Under the pieces are notes generated by a model. The model saw only the letters and a list, made by a program, of their open reading frames with translations. It was not told where the DNA came from and did no database searches. DNA of 41,746 bases from an uncultured Clostridia bacterium. GTDB lineage: Bacteria > Bacillota > Clostridia > Oscillospirales > Ruminococcaceae. Of the stretch, positions 21,177 through 28,795 are shown piece after piece (position 1 is the stretch's first letter; each line of letters starts with the position of its first letter). The translations under genes were made by a program, and so were the position numbers. Location of the stretch: contig CANQTP010000021.1 of assembly GCA_947626755.1 (NCBI GenBank), forward strand, positions 1-41,746. Reading direction: 5' to 3'.

Positions 21177-22790
21177 ATGAAATTGAAACGCTTTTTGAAC
21201 ATCATATCTGTTTTGCTTGTGATCGTATTTGCGCTGACGTCCTGCAAAGAGGAGGACGGTTCGGGCTATACATTTAAAATGAATATAGAAAACAACCCGT
21301 CAAATCTTGATCCGCAGATGGCGGAGGACAGTTCATCGCTGATGATAATTTCCAACATGATGGAAGGACTTGTCAGAATTTCGGATACAGGGGGAATAGT
21401 TCCTGCGGCGGCGGAAAACTTTGAAATGTCGGGAAACGGCTTGGTATATACATTTCACCTGCGTCAGGACAGAATGTGGGAAAGCGAATCGGATTTTACC
21501 GCAAATGTCACGGCAGGGGACTTTGTCTTTGCGTTCCGGAGAATATTCGATCCTGAGACCGATTCTCCGTACAGCAGCGACTATATGTGCATAAAAAACG
21601 GCGGAGCTGTACTTAACGGCGCATTGCCCGTTGAAAGTCTGGGAGTCAGGGCGCTTGATGACTTTACCGTGGAATTTACCCTTGAATATCCGTATTTTGA
21701 TTTTCTGACACTTCTTGCCAAGCCTGCCGCAATGCCCTGCTGCAAAGACTTTTTTGCACTTTCCAAAGGCAGATACGGCATGGCTGCCGATGCGACCGCT
21801 TCAAACGGCGCATTCTACATCAAAGAATGGAATTATGATCCGTACTGGGACAATAACTATATTATCATGCGGAGAAACAAGTCCTATTCGGAGAGCAGTT
21901 TTGTTTACCCGTACAGCCTGAATTTTTTCATAACGGGTGATTCTTCAATTGATGCGGAAAACTATGCAGAAGGGGACATTGACTGCTATGTTTCGCATAC
22001 TGTTGACGAAAAGACACTTTCTGCAAATAAAAACATATCCGCAGAAACGAAAACTGCGGGGCTTGTGTTCAATCCGAGATCAAAATACTTCGGCAGCAAA
22101 GTATTCCGCGAAGCTCTGGCAAAGTCCGTCAACAGAGAAGCATATTCCCACGAACTTCCTGCGGGAATGTCCGCAGCGTTCGGAATAGTTCCGTCAGGGA
22201 TAAATATCCAGGGCAAAAGTTACCGCGACATTATCCCCGACAGAACGCTTTCCGTTTATGATGCAGGCGCGGCGCAGATCTGGGAAAATGCCCTGAAAGC
22301 CGCAGGGCTGGATTCCGTTGATAATGTAAAAATAACCGTTCCCGACAGTTTTGCGGGAAGCGATATAATATACAATATGACCGAGCGCTGGCAGAATGAA
22401 CTGCTTTTCAACTGCAGAGTGGAGATAGTTTCGCAAAATGAATATGAAACAAAAATTTCCGAAGGAACATATGATATTGCTTTGATAGAAGTGGGCTGTG
22501 ACGAAAATTCCGCATATAAATTCATGAAATTTTTCAGCGAGGACAGAATGTTTTCGGGATATGCAAACAGCGGACTTATGACCGCCGTAAACGGCATAAA
22601 GACCGCAGACAGCCTTTCGGCGGGAGCGGAAAGGATAAAAAGCGCGGAAACTGCCGTTATAACTGATTACAGCTTTATCCCGCTTTGCTATGAAAGTGAA
22701 TATCTGATCTTCGGAGAGGAAGTATCTGATATTGTGTTTTATCCGTACTCGGAAACGGCGTATTTCGGGAATGCGAAAAATTTTGATTAA
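21177..22790 (+). CDS. peptide-type ABC transporter substrate-binding lipoprotein (SBP family 5)
   Basis: A 537-residue extracellular binding protein of the OppA/DppA family. The lipoprotein signal peptide runs to Cys23 (ALTSC). The family signature follows: NPSNLDPQMAEDSSS, then MMEGLVRIS, VYTFHLRQD and ADFTANVTAGDFVFAFRR-like segments. ATG at 21177 is chosen because GAGAGGAG is directly upstream and the signal peptide starts there; longer frames upstream have no support. It stands alone between its own promoter and a terminator. No permease or ATPase genes accompany it, so it either serves a transporter encoded elsewhere or has another role such as peptide sensing. Confidence 0.87.
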   Translation: MKLKRFLNIISVLLVIVFALTSCKEEDGSGYTFKMNIENNPSNLDPQMAEDSSSLMIISNMMEGLVRISDTGGIVPAAAENFEMSGNGLVYTFHLRQDRMWESESDFTANVTAGDFVFAFRRIFDPETDSPYSSDYMCIKNGGAVLNGALPVESLGVRALDDFTVEFTLEYPYFDFLTLLAKPAAMPCCKDFFALSKGRYGMAADATASNGAFYIKEWNYDPYWDNNYIIMRRNKSYSESSFVYPYSLNFFITGDSSIDAENYAEGDIDCYVSHTVDEKTLSANKNISAETKTAGLVFNPRSKYFGSKVFREALAKSVNREAYSHELPAGMSAAFGIVPSGINIQGKSYRDIIPDRTLSVYDAGAAQIWENALKAAGLDSVDNVKITVPDSFAGSDIIYNMTERWQNELLFNCRVEIVSQNEYETKISEGTYDIALIEVGCDENSAYKFMKFFSEDRMFSGYANSGLMTAVNGIKTADSLSAGAERIKSAETAVITDYSFIPLCYESEYLIFGEEVSDIVFYPYSETAYFGNAKNFD

Positions 22791-22796
22791 AATAAA

Positions 22797-22838
22797 GATC
22801 GGTATCAGTGCAATTCTTGCGCTGATACCGTTATTTTT
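22797..22838. terminator. terminator between convergent genes
   Basis: CGGTATCAGTGC (22800-22811) pairs with GCGCTGATACCG (22819-22830), twelve pairs with one wobble, followed by TTATTTTT. It ends the rightward lipoprotein transcript; leftward it is followed by a weaker T-rich stretch and may also serve the opposing gene. Confidence 0.85.
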
Positions 22839-23656
22839 CAGACAGGCATTAAATTGTAGTCTTTTGCAAGTTCTGTTACTTCTTCAACGGTAAGATTACA
22901 GCATTCAGCAATCTTGTCAAGTGTTAAATCACAATTTTTTAGTAAATTAAGAGCTATTTGGGCAGAATTCATTTTTTGACGCTCATTCATGGCATCTTCC
23001 ATAGATTTACACATTTCGGATTCTCCTTTCGGTGTTTCTTTCAAATATCTTGTTTTCTCCGCAAGACGTTCATTGTGCATATCCGCAGCGTTGCTGCACA
23101 TAAAGTCCTGCATTAATCTTCCGATTTCTGTATCACCCTTGAATGCTCCGTTTACATACAATATATGTTCATCATCGTCAAAAGGCATATTCATTGCAAC
23201 GTTTATACGTTCTATAGGGTAAACCTCTTTGTTTCCGCCGAACACATCGTTTTCGGTAATGAAAATAGTGTATGTAACTGGAAGTTCCTCAAATTCCTGT
23301 CCTGCTTTCAGATTCTCAATGTCCATTGCGGAAGAATGGTATCTTGCCCGCTTTGGTGCTGCGCCGTTATCGGCTTTCTGGACTTCAATATCATACTTCA
23401 CGCCTTTGCTGTCGGTGGCATAAACGTCCAGACACAGCGATCTTGCTCCTGCAAGACGTTTCATGTCGTATTGAGTCTGTTCGGAAAGAAGAATCAAATC
23501 GTCTTTCTGCAAAATTATACGAAGTATCTCCTGCGCAAGGGGAAGATCGTCTTTCAGAAGTACCCGCATGAAATCATCATCAATTGGACGGAAGTTTGCA
23601 AGACGGATCAAATCTTCCTGATGCTGCTGTTCCTTGGTTTTTATGATTATCGACAT
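22838..23656 (-). CDS. PD-(D/E)XK nuclease family protein (Rpn/transposase_31-like)
   Basis: A 272-residue protein of the group often annotated as PD-(D/E)XK nuclease family transposase. The nuclease core is visible: LCLDVYATDSKG with Asp77 and YDIEVQKAD with Glu91 and Gln93, the E-x-Q form of the motif. The start FRPIDDDFMRVLL-type segment precedes it. The C terminus carries a helix-turn-helix-like stretch, LTLDKIAECCNLTVEEVTELA. These proteins are common in many copies in Ruminococcus-like genomes. The ATG at 23654-23656 matches the usual family start; an in-frame upstream extension lacks support. No terminal repeats or target duplication are visible, so it is not itself a complete mobile element here. 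Confidence 0.82.
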   Translation of the reverse strand: MSIIIKTKEQQHQEDLIRLANFRPIDDDFMRVLLKDDLPLAQEILRIILQKDDLILLSEQTQYDMKRLAGARSLCLDVYATDSKGVKYDIEVQKADNGAAPKRARYHSSAMDIENLKAGQEFEELPVTYTIFITENDVFGGNKEVYPIERINVAMNMPFDDDEHILYVNGAFKGDTEIGRLMQDFMCSNAADMHNERLAEKTRYLKETPKGESEMCKSMEDAMNERQKMNSAQIALNLLKNCDLTLDKIAECCNLTVEEVTELAKDYNLMPV

Positions 23657-23752
23657 CGGTACCACCGCTTTCTTATACTTACATTTTACCACAATTCAGC
23701 GGATAAATCAAGGGATATTGCAGAATTTCTGATACAACTTGGATCATGCACA

Positions 23753-23791
23753 AAACAAAAAGCTTGGAAACAGGATCGTCTCCAAGCTTTT
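23753..23791 (-). terminator. terminator of tRNA-Ser
   Basis: AAAAGCTTGGA (23757-23767) pairs perfectly with TCCAAGCTTTT (23781-23791). The leftward transcript runs into a T-rich stretch. It lies two bases beyond the tRNA 3' end. Confidence 0.9.
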
Positions 23792-23793
23792 CT

Positions 23794-23886
23794 TGGCGGA
23801 GAAGGAGGGATTCGAACCCTCGATGAGCTATCAACCCATACACGAGTTCCAGTCGTGCGCCATAAACCGGGCTAGGCGACTTCTCC
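23794..23886 (-). tRNA. tRNA-Ser (anticodon GGA)
   Basis: A 93-base class II tRNA read leftward. The acceptor stem is GGAGAAG/CTTCTCC, the anticodon stem CACGA/TCGTG holds CTGGAAC with anticodon GGA, and the long variable arm typical of serine tRNAs is present. The T-arm contains GGTTCGAATCC. The CCA end is encoded (23794-23796). It reads UCC and UCU codons. Confidence 0.96.
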
Positions 23887-23926
23887 ATGCCGTTTTACTT
23901 TTTGCCATTTTTCAAATGACTTAACA

Positions 23927-23956
23927 ATTATAACACTTATTTTCAAGCTTGTCAAG
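23927..23956 (-). promoter_or_regulatory. promoter of tRNA-Ser
   Basis: Leftward TTGACA (23951-23956), 18-base spacer, TATAAT (23927-23932). A near-consensus sigma-A promoter, as expected for a stable RNA gene. Confidence 0.82.
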
Positions 23957-24057
23957 ACTTTTTTGAAAAATATTTTGATTTTTTCGCAAAAAGAAATAAA
24001 TTGGCTTTTCTTGTAAAATCAAGAACGGTTTTTTTATAAATTTTTTCGGATTTTCTC

Positions 24058-24086
24058 TTTACATATTGCCCAAAATGTAGTAAAAT
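24058..24086 (+). promoter_or_regulatory. promoter ahead of pyrH
   Basis: TTTACA (24058-24063), 17-base spacer, TAAAAT (24081-24086). It opens the long pyrH-to-polC run. A small hairpin with a T-run (TTCTTG/CAAGAA near 24008-24025) lies upstream and may insulate it. Confidence 0.65.
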
Positions 24087-24133
24087 AAATTAGATACCTT
24101 TTTATTTATTGCGTGAAAGGATTGATCTTGTAT

Positions 24134-24853
24134 ATGTCCGAACAGCCGGTTTATAAAAGAATTTTACTCAAACTCAGCGGTGAAGCCCTTGCAGGGGATA
24201 AGAAAATAGGTCTGGATTATTCCGTTATCGGGAAGATCTGCGAAAGTATCAAGAAATGCGCCGATGTTGGCGTTCAGGTGGGAATTGTTGTCGGCGGCGG
24301 AAATTTCTGGAGAGGACGTTCCAGCGGCGCTATGGACAGATCCCGCGCCGATCATATCGGTATGCTTGCCACTACCATGAACGCTCTTGCAGTCGCTGAT
24401 GTTCTTGAATCGCTTGGCGCAGACGTCCGCGTTATGACTGCCATCGCCATGCACCAAGTTGCGGAACCGTACATCAGAAATAAGGCTATAAGACATCTTG
24501 AAAAGGGCAGGATAGTTATTTTCGGCTGCGGAACGGGAAACCCGTTCTTCTCGACTGATACTGCTTCAACACTTCGCGCTGCCGAGATAGAAGCGGATAT
24601 TGTGCTGAAAGCGACCATGGTTGACGGCGTTTATGATAAAGATCCGAATAAGTACGATGATGCAGTCAAGTACGACGAACTAAGCTTTAACGACATTCTT
24701 GTAAAGAATCTTGCGGTCATGGACAGCACTGCCGCTTCAATGTGCAAGGATAACAATATACCTATACTTGTGTTTGATCTGAAACGTCCCGACAATATTT
24801 ACGACGCCTGCTTCGGCAAGAAAGTCGGAACTATCGTTATCGACAGGAAGTAA
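24134..24853 (+). CDS. pyrH: UMP kinase (uridylate kinase)
   Basis: A 239-residue amino-acid-kinase-fold enzyme that phosphorylates UMP to UDP, feeding RNA, DNA and cell-wall sugar nucleotides. It works as a hexamer in the cytosol. Family landmarks are [15 protein letters not shown] at the N terminus, [10 protein letters not shown] (about 53-62), then [13 protein letters not shown] and the [12 protein letters not shown] nucleotide-binding segment. ATG at 24134 fits the usual MSEQ-type start; a GTG 21 bases upstream is part of the ribosome binding region (AAAGGA at 24116-24121). It is followed by frr, the standard order in bacteria. Confidence 0.97.
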   Translation: MSEQPVYKRILLKLSGEALAGDKKIGLDYSVIGKICESIKKCADVGVQVGIVVGGGNFWRGRSSGAMDRSRADHIGMLATTMNALAVADVLESLGADVRVMTAIAMHQVAEPYIRNKAIRHLEKGRIVIFGCGTGNPFFSTDTASTLRAAEIEADIVLKATMVDGVYDKDPNKYDDAVKYDELSFNDILVKNLAVMDSTAASMCKDNNIPILVFDLKRPDNIYDACFGKKVGTIVIDRK

Positions 24854-24857
24854 TATG

Positions 24858-24871
24858 AGCCGTTTTCGGCT
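24858..24871 (+). other. small hairpin between pyrH and frr
   Basis: AGCCG (24858-24862) and CGGCT (24867-24871) enclose a TTTT loop just after the pyrH stop. The remaining spacer to frr is GC-rich (CGGCGCGCCG palindrome) with no open frame I can support. It may be a mild attenuator or an RNA-processing site. Confidence 0.3.
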
Positions 24872-24946
24872 TGGAATAACGCGGTCACGGTGTCGGCGCG
24901 CCGTTTCGTCCGGAAAATTTATTGCGCCGGGAATAGGAGCATTTTT

Positions 24947-25501
24947 ATGAACGAGCAAATTTCTAACGCACAAGGTAAAATGGAAAAATGTATCAAGAGC
25001 CTTGAACACGAGTTTTCTACCGTAAGAGCGGGACGCGCTAACCCCGCTGTTCTGGACAAGGTGCTTGTGGACTATTACGGAACGCCTACGCCTATCCAGC
25101 AGATGGCGGCAATATCCGTTTCGGAGGCAAGAATTTTAGTTGTTCAGCCCTGGGACAAGACCCAGCTGAAACCTATCGAAAAAGCTATACTTGCTTCGGA
25201 TATTGGCATTACGCCTACAAATGACGGTTCCGTCCTGAGACTTGCGTTCCCGCAGCCTACCGAGGAACGCCGCAAGGAACTTGTTAAACAGATAAAGAAA
25301 TACGGCGAGGAAGCCAAGGTAACTATCCGCAATGTAAGACGTGACGTTATGGAGAAATTCAAGACCATGAAGAAAAACAGCGAAATTACCGAGGATGACA
25401 TGAAAAATCTGGAAAAAGACATTCAGAAACTTACCGACAAGTTTGTGGATAACGTGGATTCCGCAGTTGCAGATAAGGAAAAGGAGATAATGTCTATCTG
25501 A
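24947..25501 (+). CDS. frr: ribosome recycling factor
   Basis: A 184-residue factor that, with EF-G, splits post-termination ribosomes. The family signature is clear: FSTVRAGRANPAVLD near the N terminus, VDYYGTPTPIQQMA, VQPWDKTQLKPIEKAI, and the C-terminal helical segment. ATG at 24947 gives the normal length, with AGGAG seven to eight bases upstream; longer frames reach into the GC-rich spacer. It precedes uppS by 12 bases. Confidence 0.97.
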   Translation: MNEQISNAQGKMEKCIKSLEHEFSTVRAGRANPAVLDKVLVDYYGTPTPIQQMAAISVSEARILVVQPWDKTQLKPIEKAILASDIGITPTNDGSVLRLAFPQPTEERRKELVKQIKKYGEEAKVTIRNVRRDVMEKFKTMKKNSEITEDDMKNLEKDIQKLTDKFVDNVDSAVADKEKEIMSI

Positions 25502-25513
25502 CGGGTGAGCGAT

Positions 25514-26224
25514 ATGGCTGTTGACAAGGAAAAACTGCCCGTCCATATAGGATTTATCATGGACGGCAACGGAAGATGGGCTGTAAAGCGCGGACTTCCC
25601 CGCAAGATGGGACACCGTGAAGGCGCAAAGGCATTTCGGAAAATTGCAAGATACTGCAAAGATATTGGTATAAAATACATTACATTCTATGCTTTTTCTA
25701 CCGAAAACTGGAAACGTCCCAAAGAGGAAATTGACGAAATAATGCGCCTTTTCGGGGAATATCTGAACGAAGCGGAGGATTTCCGCAAGGATAAAACAAG
25801 ACTGCTGTTTCTCGGGGACAAATCTGCTTTTGATGAAAAGCTTCGTAACAGAATGACGGAACTGGAAGAAGCTTCCGCGGAATTTGACGAAATGACTTTA
25901 ATGCTTGCCATGAATTACGGCGGCAGGGACGAGATAGTCAGGGCGGCGGAACGTGCGGCGGAAATGGTTTTAAATAAGGAGATAAAACCTTCCGACATTG
26001 ACGAGAAACTGCTGGGCAGTCTGATGTACACAGGCGGTATCCCCGATGCGGATCTGATAATCCGTCCAAGCGGAGAGAAGAGGATATCCAATTTCCTGAC
26101 GTGGCAGTCGGCATATTCGGAACTTTATTTTACCGATGTGCTGTGGCCCGATTTCACGTCAAAGGAACTTGACAAGGCTCTTGAAGACTACGCTTCAAGA
26201 AGCAGACGCTTCGGCGGGGTGTGA
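25514..26224 (+). CDS. uppS: isoprenyl transferase (undecaprenyl diphosphate synthase)
   Basis: A 236-residue cis-prenyltransferase that builds C55 undecaprenyl diphosphate, the lipid carrier for peptidoglycan and other envelope polymers. The diphosphate-binding motif HIGFIMDGNGRWA holds the catalytic Asp17. Further landmarks are FYAFSTENWKRP, NYGGRDEIV and DLIIRPSGEKRISNFLTWQS. ATG at 25514 is taken as the start; GTG at 25505 is in frame and possible. It is upstream of cdsA and close to dxr and ispG, which feed isoprenoid supply for its substrates. Confidence 0.96.
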   Translation: MAVDKEKLPVHIGFIMDGNGRWAVKRGLPRKMGHREGAKAFRKIARYCKDIGIKYITFYAFSTENWKRPKEEIDEIMRLFGEYLNEAEDFRKDKTRLLFLGDKSAFDEKLRNRMTELEEASAEFDEMTLMLAMNYGGRDEIVRAAERAAEMVLNKEIKPSDIDEKLLGSLMYTGGIPDADLIIRPSGEKRISNFLTWQSAYSELYFTDVLWPDFTSKELDKALEDYASRSRRFGGV

Positions 26225-26279
26225 CACCGCGCATTTTCAAGGGAAAAGCGTCATAAAATTTTAGAAGGAATGTTATTTG

Positions 26280-27113
26280 ATGGTAACTCGCATTATTTCG
26301 GCAGCCGTGGGGATAATTGTGGCAATAGGAGTGCTTTTTCTTTCAGACACTCCTGTTTATGACTTTGTGGTGGCGGCAATTTCAATTATAATGATGTATG
26401 AACTTTTCGCGGCGGGCGGCTGCATGAAAAACCGTTTTCATGCGGGAGTCTGCTTCGGATTTGCGGCTGTGCTGCCGTTTCTGGTGGAATATACGGAAGC
26501 TATGGAGTACATCTGGATACTTTCGGGATTCTGCGTACTGCTGATGTTTGCGGGATTTATCGCAAAGCACAAGGACATCACCTACGAAAAATTAAGCTAC
26601 ATGATAACGGCGGCAATATTTTCCACACTGCCCATGTGCTGTCTTGTTTCAATGAAAAATCTAAGCGATGTCCACGGGATATGCTATGTTGTTCTTTGCC
26701 TTGCTGGCGCTTGGCTGGGCGATTCGGGAGCGTATTTTGTGGGAACATTTATGGGCAAGAAGAAGCTTTGCCCCGAAATTTCCCCCAAAAAGACGGTGGA
26801 AGGCGCAATTGGCGGAGTTGTAACAGTGGGGATCGTCTTTGCAGTCTATGCGTTTTTCTATCATCTTGTTCAGGTTCAGCGCGGTTATGAATTTGAGGTA
26901 AACTACATTTTCCTTGTGATAATGGGACTTATCTGCGGCGTTCTGGGAATCATAGGCGATCTTTCCGCGTCTCTTATCAAAAGACAGCACGGCATAAAGG
27001 ATTTCGGGAATATCATGCCGGGACACGGCGGTCTTATGGACAGGTTCGACAGCGTTCTGTTCGTTGCGCCGTTCATGCTGTTTGTGCTGACATATTTCCC
27101 GCCTTTCAAGTGA
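26280..27113 (+). CDS. cdsA: phosphatidate cytidylyltransferase
   Basis: A 277-residue polytopic membrane enzyme that makes CDP-diacylglycerol, the branch point of phospholipid synthesis. Eight or so hydrophobic segments are visible. The C-terminal family signature is present: GDLSASLIKRQHGIKDFGNIMPGHGGLMDRFDS (about 219-251), preceded by GDSGAYFVGTFMGKKKL-SPKKTVEG. AAGGA lies ten bases before the ATG at 26280; the TTG one codon upstream is less likely. The next gene begins two bases after its stop. Confidence 0.95.
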   Translation: MVTRIISAAVGIIVAIGVLFLSDTPVYDFVVAAISIIMMYELFAAGGCMKNRFHAGVCFGFAAVLPFLVEYTEAMEYIWILSGFCVLLMFAGFIAKHKDITYEKLSYMITAAIFSTLPMCCLVSMKNLSDVHGICYVVLCLAGAWLGDSGAYFVGTFMGKKKLCPEISPKKTVEGAIGGVVTVGIVFAVYAFFYHLVQVQRGYEFEVNYIFLVIMGLICGVLGIIGDLSASLIKRQHGIKDFGNIMPGHGGLMDRFDSVLFVAPFMLFVLTYFPPFK

Positions 27114-27114
27114 T

Positions 27115-27594
27115 ATGGCTAAGGTAATTATGACCTGCGGAAAGCTTTGCGCAGGAAAGACCACATACGCGGAAAGGCTTTGCAGGGAAAGAAACGCTGT
27201 TCTTCTTTCCATAGATGAATTCATGCTGGCGATCTTCGGGCAGGACGCAGGAGAAAAGCATGACTTTTACGCTTCGGCAATTGAAAAGCTGCTTCTGAAA
27301 AAATCTGCGGAGATAGTTTCCGCAGGTGCGGACGTTGTTCTTGACTGGGGATTCTGGACAAAGGAAAAGCGTAGTTATGCGCGGGAATTTTACCGTTCCC
27401 GCGGGATTGAATTTGAGTTTCACTATATAGATGTAAGCGGCGATGTCCGGAAACGCCGTATCGAAAGCAGGAATGCTTCGGTATCGGCAGGAAAGCTCGG
27501 CGCTTATTATGTTGATGAAGGTTTGTTTAAAAAGTGCGATGATCTGTTTGAACCGCCCGGAAGCGATGAAACAGATATTCACATAAAGGAATGA
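27115..27594 (+). CDS. small P-loop kinase (AAA_33-type)
   Basis: A 159-residue ATP-binding protein. The Walker A motif is GKLCAGKTT (residues 9-17). A DEF segment (SIDEFMLAIFG) and LDWGFWTKEKRSYAREF follow, the pattern of AAA_33/zeta-toxin-like and small-molecule kinases. The R-x-R-x-x-S-R-N segment (RKRRIESRN) could be the nucleotide lid. Target is unknown: sugar, nucleoside, antibiotic or tRNA-related substrates are all seen in this fold. It begins two bases after cdsA and overlaps the dxr ribosome binding region, so it is embedded in the essential operon and translated with it. Confidence 0.8.
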   Translation: MAKVIMTCGKLCAGKTTYAERLCRERNAVLLSIDEFMLAIFGQDAGEKHDFYASAIEKLLLKKSAEIVSAGADVVLDWGFWTKEKRSYAREFYRSRGIEFEFHYIDVSGDVRKRRIESRNASVSAGKLGAYYVDEGLFKKCDDLFEPPGSDETDIHIKE

Positions 27595-27599
27595 TATAT

Positions 27600-28751
27600 T
27601 TGAAAACAATATCCCTGATAGGTTCTACAGGTTCGATAGGAAAGCAGACTCTTGATGTATGCCGCAAACATGGCATACGGGTCAATGCTCTTGCCGCAAA
27701 AAGCAATATAAAACTTCTGGAAACGCAGGCAAGGGAGTTTTCAGCGGAAACAGTGTGCATTTTCGAGGAAAAGCTTTATGCGGAGCTGAAAGAACGTCTT
27801 TCCGATACTAAAGTAAAAGTTCTCTGCGGAATGGACGGTCTTTGCGAAATTGCATCGTCGGGAAAGCATGAACTGTTTGTAAATTCCGTTGTGGGAATGG
27901 TAGGACTTCTGCCGACCCTTACGGCGATAGATGCGGGAACGGATATTGCCCTTGCCAACAAGGAAACTCTTGTTGCGGGAGGAAAGCTTGTAATGTCCTC
28001 GGCGGCAAAAAAGGGCGTGAAGATATTTCCCATAGACAGCGAACATTCAGCTATCTTCCAGTGCTTGCAGGGAAACAAGCGGGAACAGCTTCGGAAGATA
28101 ATTCTCACTGCATCGGGAGGACCTTTTTTCGGTAAGAAAAAGTCCGAACTGAAAAATGTCACCGTGGAACAGGCTCTGAACCACCCCAATTGGAGCATGG
28201 GGAACAAGATAACAATTGATTCCGCAACGCTTATGAACAAAGGACTTGAATTTATAGAAGCGCATTGGCTTTTCGGAGTAGCTCCCGAAAATATCGAGAT
28301 AGTGGTGAACCGCGAGAGTGTTCTTCACTCGGCGGTGGAGTTTGCGGATCATTCCGTTATAGGGCAGTTAGGTGTTCCCGATATGAAAATACCCATTCAG
28401 TATGCTTTGCTTTATCCCGAACGTTTTGACTGTGATGTAAAGCCGCTTTCCTTTACGGACTATGGAACATTGACTTTTGCAAAGCCCGACTTTGAAACTT
28501 TCGATTGCCTTAGCAGCTGTATTGAAGCTATAAAGCGCGGCGGAGCGTATCCCTGCATTGTAAATGCCGCAAATGAGGAGGCGGTTGGACTTTTCCTGAA
28601 AAGGGAAATACCTTTCCTCGGAATAGGGAATATAGTCCGTGCAGCTTTGGAACATTTCGGGGAAATGCCCGCGGAAACTTACGGCGACATTATTTCCGTC
28701 GAAAATGCGGCGAGGGATTTTGTAAAAGAAAATTATACAAAAATCAAATAA
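27600..28751 (+). CDS. dxr: 1-deoxy-D-xylulose 5-phosphate reductoisomerase
   Basis: A 383-residue NADPH-dependent enzyme, the first committed step of the MEP isoprenoid pathway. The N-terminal nucleotide motif ISLIGSTGSIGKQTLDV is typical. ALANKETLVAGG, PIDSEHSAIFQ and ILTASGGPFF, then NHPNWSMGNKITIDSATLMNKGLE, are classical Dxr landmarks including the metal-binding acidic residues. TTG at 27600 is chosen because AAAGGA (27585-27590) has nine-base spacing to it; the in-frame ATG at 27591 abuts that site and overlaps the kinase stop. Its product pathway continues with ispG downstream. Confidence 0.96.
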   Translation: MKTISLIGSTGSIGKQTLDVCRKHGIRVNALAAKSNIKLLETQAREFSAETVCIFEEKLYAELKERLSDTKVKVLCGMDGLCEIASSGKHELFVNSVVGMVGLLPTLTAIDAGTDIALANKETLVAGGKLVMSSAAKKGVKIFPIDSEHSAIFQCLQGNKREQLRKIILTASGGPFFGKKKSELKNVTVEQALNHPNWSMGNKITIDSATLMNKGLEFIEAHWLFGVAPENIEIVVNRESVLHSAVEFADHSVIGQLGVPDMKIPIQYALLYPERFDCDVKPLSFTDYGTLTFAKPDFETFDCLSSCIEAIKRGGAYPCIVNAANEEAVGLFLKREIPFLGIGNIVRAALEHFGEMPAETYGDIISVENAARDFVKENYTKIK

Positions 28752-28754
28752 ATA

Positions 28755-28772
28755 GCGCAGGATCTCCTGCGC
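28755..28772 (+). other. GC-rich hairpin between dxr and rseP
   Basis: GCGCAGG (28755-28761) pairs perfectly with CCTGCGC (28766-28772) around ATCT, four bases after the dxr stop. No T-run follows, so it is probably an RNA processing or stability element, not a terminator. Confidence 0.45.
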
Positions 28773-28795
28773 AGTGTCTTATCCGGTGAGGTAGT

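Noticed and set aside
24008-24040. Terminator-like hairpin with T-run before pyrH
   Set aside because: The stem is only about six weak pairs and no rightward gene lies directly upstream, so it is mentioned only with the promoter.
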